In this document: positions 57,110 through 64,000 of the stretch, in pieces
How the letters are laid out: every line of letters begins with the position of its first letter
Position numbering within the stretch: the stretch's first letter is position 1
Source: Strongyloides papillosus
Taxonomy: Eukaryota > Nematoda > Chromadorea > Rhabditida > Strongyloididae
Direction of reading: 5' to 3'
Length of the DNA stretch: 64,000 bases
NCBI GenBank assembly: GCA_005656395.1
Contig: SRSI01000044.1
Location: 2,081,946-2,145,945 of the forward strand
Translations under genes and position numbers: made by a program
Notes under the pieces: model-generated
Database searches by the model: none
Told to the model about the DNA's origin: nothing
What the model saw: the letters and a program-made list of their open reading frames with translations, nothing else

Positions 57110-58014
57110 GATTTTGACAGAACCCGAACCTGCAATCTCACTCAAATTCTAATTGTCAGAAAATTTGACGTCAAAAATGGCTGTCATTTCCAATTGTCAG
57201 AAAATTGTTACATTATTCCAAAGTATTTCCTAAAGAGAGATTTTTAAATTTCTTTATAAATGATATAAAATATACTATATACTTCCTGTGTACTGATTAA
57301 AAATGTTACAAAACATTGATAAAAAACATATAAACATCAAAGATTTATTAACAATACTTAGATTACTATACAACAATAAATAAAGATAAACAATAATTAT
57401 AAAAAGTAGTTTGGTATAAACTTATCCGATAAAATTCCTATTAATCTTCAAAACGTTAGGCTTTATATATCCAGCATAGCCTGTAATTATAAACCTGTAG
57501 CCTACAAGATTCTATTTAAACCGTCTTCACATATATTCTTATACGAAATTAACCCATACCTAAAATTATTTATATTAGTAAAGAAACTCTAAAAACTTAT
57601 CTCTTAGTAACCTGGACAAGCTTCAAAACATTCCTTAGTATGGTACCTATAATGATTATAAATATAGAAGTATTATTTATTTATAGAAATATACTTACAT
57701 AAAACTCATCCCCAACAGCTAGCCTTTTCACAACAAAACATTAAACCTAAAAATATACATTAAAAATATCGTACAAAAGAATTATTAATAACATATTAAG
57801 AAGTCGATTTTGTTAAATTTTAACATAAAATGATAATTAAGACGATTGAAATATAATATGAGGGAACATTTAACCAAATACTATATAATAGTCGAGATTT
57901 TCTAATTGTCAGAAAATTTTCCGTCTTTCTGGTAAACACCGGAAAAAGAAAAGCAAAAGTTTTTTAGTGCCTCTGCTCCGAAGGCAGACGCGTTAGCCAT
58001 TATCCTACAACACT
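57110..58014 (-). pseudogene. tRNA-Arg (TCG) relic split by an 832-bp insertion
   Basis: Minus strand. The 5' part (58014 to about 57972) has an acceptor strand AGTGTTG, a D-arm region AATGGCTAACGC and a full anticodon arm TCTGC-CTTCGGA-GCAGA, anticodon TCG (Arg). The 3' part (57139-57110) has ATTGCAGGTTCGGGTTCTGT, a T arm that still pairs with wobble, then CAAAATC, which pairs at five of seven positions with the 5' acceptor strand. GAG is present on both sides of the interruption. Removing the insert and one GAG leaves a variable loop of normal length. So an old tRNA gene was hit in its variable loop. Not an intron: tRNA introns lie one base 3' of the anticodon. Confidence 0.6.
57140..57971. 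mobile_element. Insertion inside the tRNA-Arg relic
   Basis: 832 bp with GAG target duplication (minus-strand sense). Ends are only weakly inverted (GCACTAAAA against ACTCAAATT). The motif AATTGTCAGAAAATT occurs near both sides, at about 57157, 57196 and 57904. Within it the minus strand shows exon-like pieces with GTAAGT donors and TTTTAG/TTATAG acceptors (57510-57760), including a Cys-rich reading (MFCCEKASCWG; TKECFEACPGY) broken by a stop. Type of element unknown. Confidence 0.45.
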
Positions 58015-59185
58015 CAGAAGGAAAACATCACTTCAAAATGATGATTTCTCACTTTTTGCGTGTATGCTAATTCATCACCTTGAGGTGATGATTTTAAAAA
58101 TATGCAAAAGGGATATTTTTCCCCAATGAAATGTCTCAGAACATTTTCTTATGGCAATATTTCTATTTATAGCTGTGTTATTGTTAAATAAGATAAACAA
58201 ATAAGCTTTTAATTGTAAAATTTTATTACAAAACAGTAAAATTTTTATTGGTGTATTAACCTACAAAAGAAAGCAATTAACACATGATAAAAGGAACTTA
58301 TAGGAATTATTAACTCTTAATTAATTTTATTATGACTTATTTCCTCTCCCAATGTCGGTTGGGTTATCTCCATTTTCACTAAACAACTTTTTAACAAAAA
58401 AAATTTAAATAATAAAAATTTAGTAGATAGTAATTTTAGAACAACATGAAAACTTACCCAATTCGAATGATATGAGATATCTGAAAGTTTGGACAGCAAC
58501 AACTATCCTTCCTATAATTAAAAATATTTTTAATTGCTAGTAAAAGCGAAAACTTATATGATGTTGAATATCCCTGTCGATCATGAAATATAAGAAGCTG
58601 TTTTTCCAATTACTTGAAAAATATCATATATTTTAAGCAAAATAAACTTATCTTTATAATAATTGATCCAATTGACGGTAACTGTTCGACAATTCTGAGT
58701 TTATATCTGAAATGAATAAAATTAAAAATATGTATCCAAGAAGAATGATTAACTTGACCTGCAAACTTGAGTAGTGAGAATCATATACCTTATAACCAAA
58801 AACATTCATAAATATTAATCGAAATGATAACTTACCTGTATAATTTGAATATTCCTGTTGATGTTGGAATACAGAAAACGAATCATACAAATTCCTAGAA
58901 AATAACTATATTTAAAGTTAATTAAACTTATCTTTATATTATTAGTCACGTATATCAGCAATTTGTCCATACTTCTTGTAAATTATACCTAAAACATAAA
59001 TACTAAAAAGGTAAAATGATAAAAACATATTACGAAATATAATGTTTTGATATGTTTATATATACAATTCCAATGTTATACCTTTGTAAAACATCTTCCT
59101 GTACACTAAATTCTAAATAAAATCCTCATCTTAAGGTGATGATTTTAAGAAAATCATCTTGAAGTGAGGATTCTGTTTTGAGTGA
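58015..59185. mobile_element. Inverted-repeat element with palindromic ends and duplicated exon-like modules
   Basis: Left end (CATCACTTCAAAATGATGATTT from 58026) and right end (AAATCATCTTGAAGTGAGGATT to 59172) are inverted relatives. Each is accompanied by a small palindrome of the type TCATCACCTTGAGGTGATGA (58073-58094) or TCATCTTAAGGTGATGA (59126-59142). Inside, two modules about 290 bp apart share ACTTATCTTTATAAT and GACAGGGATATTCAA / AACAGGAATATTCAA with GTAAGTTTTC/GTAAGTTATC donors. They look like duplicated short exons of a decayed gene on the minus strand, but no continuous frame was found. Confidence 0.4.
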
Positions 59186-59211
59186 AGACCTGCAGCTAGG
59201 TTCATAGACTT

Positions 59212-59309
59212 CTCGACATTGGACAACTCGACATAGGACAACTCGACATTAAGACAACTCGACATTGAGACAACTCGACATTAAGACAACTCGACATTAT
59301 AGGCAACTC
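59212..59309. repeat. Minisatellite of 15-16 bp, six units
   Basis: CTCGACATT starts at 59212, 59227, 59242, 59258, 59274 and 59290, separated by GGACAA or AAGACAA-type spacers. One inverted unit (AATGTCGAGTTGTC) lies at the other end near 59750. Expansion of a TIR unit by slippage is the likely origin. Confidence 0.9.
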
Positions 59310-59401
59310 TACGGGTCTTAAAAAATATTTAAATTCAAATAATAAAAAAAATTTTAAGCATAAGATACAAAAATTAAGATCAACACTTTAGTTTAAAATT
59401 A

Positions 59402-59587
59402 TGGAACGAATACAATTATATTTTGAACTACAATTTAAACCTTGCTAACAATTATGCGGAATCTTTCAATTCGATTTTTGGCCGTATGGTAAATGAAAAT
59501 CATCCTACAATAGATAAAATGATTGAATGCCTAAAATTGCAGGAATTTCTTACTAATAATGAAATAAATAAACAACTACTTGAGTGA
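59402..59587 (+). pseudogene. MULE transposase C-terminal fragment
   Basis: An open run of about 60 codons reads WNEYNYILNYNLNLANNYAE, then SFNSIFGRMVNENHPTIDKM and IECLKLQEFL before TGA at 59585-59587. The block N-x-AE-x-FN-x(5)-V-x-E-x-HP-x-I-x-x-x-I-x-x-L matches the C-terminal 'TNN-AE-FH..LN....HPS...FI..L' region of MULE/FLYWCH-type transposases. No ATG in frame at the start; upstream catalytic DDE residues are absent. Confidence 0.65.
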
Positions 59588-59780
59588 AGTATCTGAAGTT
59601 TTTTCAAAAAAAAAATTTGAAAAGACGTATAACTGCACAAAAGAAATTCTTAGCAAATTTTACGAAATAAGTTTTATGGATAATTCAGATAAATTAGCTG
59701 CATTATATCATTTCTAACTTAAAAAAAATTTTTACGTTCAATTGTCCTAATGTCGAGTTGTCTAGACACCCTGCAGCTAG

Positions 59781-60809
59781 TCTCATAAATACTTTTTAGT
59801 GACTAAAAGGATCGATATCAATATGCTATTTAAAAATTTTTTATGTATTTTTTAGTCATAATAAGGCTTAAAATAATTTTCAAAAAGTTTGAATAAATAA
59901 AGATATTTTAAAAACTGTTTTTGTACATAAATAAAAATTTATAATATTGGGAGATATATAGTGCTCAATGTCTACAGTCATGATCGAATTATATTATTTT
60001 TTTTATTGATCTTGTGTTTGCATTTAGTATTCATTTATTCATTTCAAGATGTCTAGAAGATTTTATGTAAAAGAACAAAATAATCTAAAACAATATAGTA
60101 ATAAAAAGCAAATTAAAGATCTTAGTTAGCTAACTTCAGTTAATGAGTTAGTTATTTAGATCTGTTGTAGAATGTTCTATATAATTTTTATTTGGTGATA
60201 ACTGATGATGACTTGACATATCTAGCGCATAAAAAACTTTAATAATTTTTTTCAAAAAAAATATGTCTTAAAACATTAATTAAGATAAATTAAACGATAA
60301 CTTATGAAAATATATAAAATTCAATGCAAATTAATTTATAAATAATATTATTTTAACTATATATTTGCAACAGAAATATTTTTTAAGATCAATATATTCT
60401 TTTATATATTTGTTGAGTTCGGAGCACTTCTCCTTAAAGAGTGCTTCTATTTTGACTTTCACTGAAGACATAAGAAAGAAGAAAATAGAAGGAAAATAAT
60501 TTTTATTTGTGTAAAAAATATCATTATTTATAAATAAGAACATATATAAAATTATAATATTATTGTGTAATATTTAAATTTTAACAATATTTATACAAAG
60601 GTAGTGGTAAATAAGTATTATTTATTCTTTAAAAACTATATATTTATATTAATAAAATATCTTCTAGATATAAGAATTGTCTAAATGTATTGTTTAGCAA
60701 TATAATTTGCAAAAAAAACGAATATAAATAAACTTAATAACTTTTAGAAAAATTAATAAACACTGGTAATTTTTTTCGAATAAAACGGTCCTTCACTCCC
60801 CCTAAAGTT
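59781..60809. other. AT-rich spacer with weak coding hints
   Basis: Nothing firm. An ATG at 60051 (+) opens a 26-codon stretch (MSRRFYVKEQNNLKQYS) and an ATG at 60471 (-) opens 46 codons (MSSVKVKIEALFKEKC to 60331). Either could be a terminal exon, but no splice partner or family is visible. Confidence 0.3.
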
Positions 60810-61740
60810 GGTGGCAAGTCATTTCTTCAATATTTTGCACCAAAAAGGCAAAACGTTATTCCAACCAAAAACAATTGCGCGAACATTTACAAATAATTAA
60901 TCTCTATCATATAATAAGCAATTTAAATTACGTTGATTAATTTTTTTACCTGGGAAAGTAACTATCTTATAAAATAAAATAGTATTTACTTTATAAGCTT
61001 ATTGGAATTTGATTATAAAAAAAATAATTTTTAGAAATGTAGTAAATAATTTACTGATATGATAATTAAAGTCTAAATAAAAGTAATAAATAATTACATT
61101 TTTCATTTCCCACAATCTTTTTATTGTCTATTTAACTAAATATATAAATAAACAATGTCATTATCTTAGGGACTTATTAAGAAGAATGCATCAATATTAA
61201 AAAATTGGTAACTAAAAAAAATGTATCAATTAATAATAAGGGCTTTATCTATGTTGTTCAATGTTATGATAATTTTAATATGTCTATGTTAAGAAACAAC
61301 AAACATTTACGGTGTTCTTTTACCAATTAAATTAACAAATGACTATATAAACCTTAATAGCTTTAATAAAAAGAGATTATTTTATTAAATAAAATCCCTA
61401 TTGATAAATGAACTATATATATAAACTTATACACTATATATTACCATAAAATTAACAATTAATTCGAATTTATAGTAACTTATACATACATTTTTAGAAT
61501 ACTATCAAAAATACATTTTCAAAAAACATTTCCCACAATTTACAAAATGGTGGTTTCAATTGCACTCTAACTCTTATTTATCACCACTTCCTTATCATTA
61601 AATTAATATTCAACTTCTTTTTTTATAAATATAAAATTTTCTATCTTGGAAAAATGTTTGCTGCGTATTTAAAAAATAATTTTGGTTGGAATAATGTTTT
61701 GCTTTTTTGATGCAAAATATTGAAGAAATGACTTGCCACC
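60810..61740. mobile_element. Inverted-repeat element abutting tRNA-Val
   Basis: 931 bp. Left GGTGGCAAGTCATTTCTTCA at 60810 and its complement ending at 61740 continue as inverted arms of about 65 bp with few mismatches (shared AATATTTTGCA, GCAAAAC, TTATTCCAACCAAAA). No coding frame inside. No clear target duplication (flanks AAAGTT and CTGAAA). The right end stops 4 bp before the first base of the tRNA-Val sequence. A non-autonomous MITE-like element. Confidence 0.75.
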
Positions 61741-61744
61741 CTGA

Positions 61745-61817
61745 AATTTCGTGATGTAGTGGTTATCACATCTATCTTACATACAGAAGGTCGGCGGTTC
61801 GATCCCGCCCGAAGCCA
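61745..61817 (+). tRNA. tRNA-Val (anticodon TAC), probably degenerate
   Basis: A 73-nt cloverleaf: D arm TGATGTAGTGGTTATCA, anticodon loop CTTACAT (TAC, Val), T arm GGCGG-TTCGATC-CCGCC intact. But the first two acceptor bases (AA) cannot pair with CC at the 3' side, and the anticodon stem has one A-C mismatch (TCTAT / ACAGA). The acceptor strand expected from the 3' side would be GG-TTCG-like. The damage lies next to the transposon edge at 61740, so it may be a pseudogene made by that insertion. Internal promoter boxes A and B look intact, so it may still be transcribed. Confidence 0.75.
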
Positions 61818-64000
61818 TTTTCTATCATACAGTTGGGATTTTTATTTAAGTTGGTGTGTAAACCTAGAGACACACAACATACATTATATATTATAAAAGG
61901 AGTGGGGAGACAAACTAGAAGCAATAATCACAATACATAAACTGATGATAAGACAGTGATAAGTCATACAGTACAAAATTAGTTCGCGTGACTAATAGTC
62001 GTATCAAGAGAACTTAAAGCTTTGAATTTATCTGACTTTACTTTTGAAAGTAAATTTGTACAAATAAAAATTTTATTTATTGCTAAATTAATTATACAAC
62101 TCTTTTTTTTATAATTTTAGAAATTAGAAGAAGAGTATTATGAGTTCGGTGCTTATATCTTAGTGCATTCTCAAAAACCAAACCAGCGGTTAGATTTTTA
62201 ATGTTGGTTTAATTAATAAATAGTTCTATTTGCAAGTTTTACATAGAAGTGCCTTCCTCATTGGTAAATAATACAATTTTAAATAACTTTTATTTAAACG
62301 AATCTAACCAACGGATAAAACGAAATAATGATTAAATTTATAATTTTCTTGGTATTTATAACAATTGATGTCAATTCCTTCTATGGACCTTAATGATTTT
62401 TAGAATATAATTTACTTCTTGCAAAAGACAATGTTATTAGGAAAAATTTTTTTCAGTATGACTAATCAATTCAACAGTAATATTTTAATACCGTATTTTC
62501 TAAATTACGAGTAGTTTCTAAAATGATTAATTTTCAAGTTATGATTAATCTTAAACTATATAATAAATAGACTTATTGAGATTTTTATTTTTTGTGCTTC
62601 GCGTAACTGTTTAATTGTAACTAAAATAGAATTATATTTGCAAACGAAATTTCAAATCAGCTTACAAAGAATAACATAAAATAAAAGCTGATTCTTCTAA
62701 AATTACCACTTTCTTTTATATGGATATTTCTGTTTATACAAAAAAAGTGATAAAAAGAATTTAATGGTACATATTACATTGCACTAGGTTGAAGGCATTT
62801 TAAAAAATACAGTTAAAGAATTTTTCCTTATTTTTTACATAATTCTCGAATAAGAAGTTTTAAAAAAATAGGTATTACTATTCAAAAAGAAAAATTTTTT
62901 TATATTACACTTATCGTGTCACAATCTTTTTTTTTCACATTATGACATATATAAATCTCTCCAAAACAGAATAAGCCAATTTTAATTCAAAAATATCGTA
63001 CCATTGATTCAAAAAGTTTAAAATTACAATATTGTGACCATTTAAAAATTTTTTCGTAACACATATATAATTTTTATATACTTTTATTATGACTCGTTAA
63101 GTGCACAATAAAATTTGCACTCTTAACTATTTTTGACCCCCTAGATTTCAGAATTAGACCTTGAAATTTTACATATAGATAGATTCTAACATGCTTCTAT
63201 CATAATTTAAAAAGAAAATTTTTAAAAAGTTTCTCCAAAGTGGAGAAAATTGACGCGAATGTGCCAAAAATGGTGATTTTTTTGCATTAATAGCCGGGCC
63301 CTAAATTATTAATAATTTTAACACACATACATACAAATTTAATATGTATGTGTGTCACCATTATATGTTAAATAATTCCGTTATAATAAAGATAAAATAT
63401 AGTGATTTTTTGGCATTTTCATAAGGTTTTTCGTGAGAGCAACATTAAGAACAAGTTAGACTTTAGAAAAAATTCAAACTTTTTAGATTTTTAAGTGTCA
63501 GGCATTACCTTTTAACGTTTTTAATATATATTTTTAAAGATTTAAACCTGTTTAAGAGAAAAGTTTTGTAAATTGTCTTCATTTTATCATTATAAATCTA
63601 CAATTTTTTAAAATTTACTGTTTTTTCTAAATATGAAACATTGTTAAAGTGATTTAAAAATTATCAAATGTCTTAATTAAAAAAGACGTACAAATAAACT
63701 GTAAATTTGGCTATTTTTTAACTGAAGAATATTTCACTACAATGTTTGTGGATAATTATTTTATTGTCACGAAAAATTATGAAAATAAATAACAGTACCA
63801 AAAATCTTAGTTTTTGGTAAAAATATACTTATATTATGAATCTATTTTATGCGCACGTAAAAGAATGAAAATAAAATTTGCGCATTCAAAAGTATGAAAA
63901 TAAATTTTGATTATCATATTATCAGTTTACCTTTCATAATAAAAGTATCGTTATGATACCTATAGTGTAGCTGTTCTTAATTAGAATAAAAAGCAACAAT
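61818..64000. other. AT-rich tail of the window
   Basis: No supported gene. A small inverted pair near 62182 (GCGGTTAGATT) and 62300-62315 (AATCTAACCAACGG) suggests a decayed MITE of about 130 bp. Around 63220-63250 there is a TTTCTCC-AAAGT-GGAGAAA palindrome. Confidence 0.4.
63321..63355. repeat. Perfect 13-bp palindrome (AC/TG-rich hairpin)
   Basis: ACACACATACATA at 63321-63333 pairs exactly with TATGTATGTGTGT at 63343-63355 around a 9-nt loop. It is purine-pyrimidine alternating and could extrude as a cruciform. No associated gene. Confidence 0.8.

Larger units (their letters stand above)
59200..59769 (+). mobile_element. Truncated MULE (Mutator-like) element with tandem-repeat TIR
   Basis: 570 bp bracketed by an 11-bp direct duplication CCTGCAGCTAG (59189-59199 and 59770-59780), the size expected of Mutator-type transposition (8-11 bp). 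The left end (GTTCATAGACTTCTCGACATT) and inverted right end (GTGTCTAGACAACTCGACATT) form a TIR of about 24 bp. The left TIR is expanded into six CTCGACATT units. Inside lies a piece of MULE transposase. The transposase core is missing, so this is an internally deleted, non-autonomous copy. Confidence 0.75.

Noticed and set aside
57110..58014. Reading the split tRNA-Arg as an intron-containing tRNA
   Set aside because: The gap lies in the variable loop, is 832 bp long and is bordered by a GAG duplication; tRNA introns sit next to the anticodon and are short.
58317..58890. Minus-strand frames of 61 and 78 codons
   Set aside because: They run across exon-like and intron-like segments of the duplicated modules and share no continuous coding signal.

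Overview
The window is very AT-rich eukaryotic DNA. Its genes have short introns (about 35-110 nt, plus one of 375 nt) with GTAAGT-like donors and TTTTAG/TTTCAG acceptors. Together with small secreted proteins, a VWA secreted protein, a CYP4-type P450 relic and tRNA genes, this points to a nematode, most likely a Strongyloides-like clade IV worm. That assignment is inference from composition and gene style; no taxon marker is present.

Layout. (1) 1-15.5 kb is the gene-bearing part: a truncated VWA-domain secreted protein (-), a three-exon Cys-rich membrane microprotein (+), a five-exon RhoGEF of PLEKHG5 type (-), an AT-rich desert with one spliced pseudogene, a heavily disabled P450 pseudogene that lost its haem-ligand Cys (-), tRNA-Cys (-), a divergent CenH3-like histone H3 (+), a two-exon nucleotidyltransferase/poly(A)-polymerase-like protein with a mitochondrial-type N-terminus (-), tRNA-Asp (+), a gag-like relic and a two-exon 42-aa secreted peptide (-). 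(2) 17.6-19 kb is an array with a 524-bp period. (3) 19.66-25.23 kb is a structurally complete Ty3/Gypsy element with LTRs that read as identical, a 5-bp target duplication and one open gag-pol frame that carries three AT-hook motifs. (4) 26.6-51.5 kb is a nest of transposons: a small TIR element (C) containing an unclassified DNA transposon (A) that contains a 697-bp LTR-like insertion; then a decayed Helitron with a herpes-tegument-type cysteine protease domain, split by a second LTR retrotransposon (D, 123-bp LTRs), whose gag is split by another copy (B) of the unclassified transposon, which itself holds a fold-back MITE. A second fold-back element follows. (5) 51.5-64 kb is mostly AT-rich spacer, with one small secreted basic protein, a tRNA-Arg relic split by an insertion, a MULE transposase relic inside an 11-bp target duplication, and an inverted-repeat element abutting a damaged tRNA-Val.

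The host genes form no evident pathway; they are separate single genes. The strongest hunt items are the CACAC-ended transposon pair (two copies that serve as each other's empty sites), the protease-bearing Helitron, the CenH3-like histone, the AT-hook Gypsy, the split tRNA, and two small multi-exon genes that a simple ORF scan misses. Splice models, family assignments and boundaries were made by eye and need transcript and database checks.
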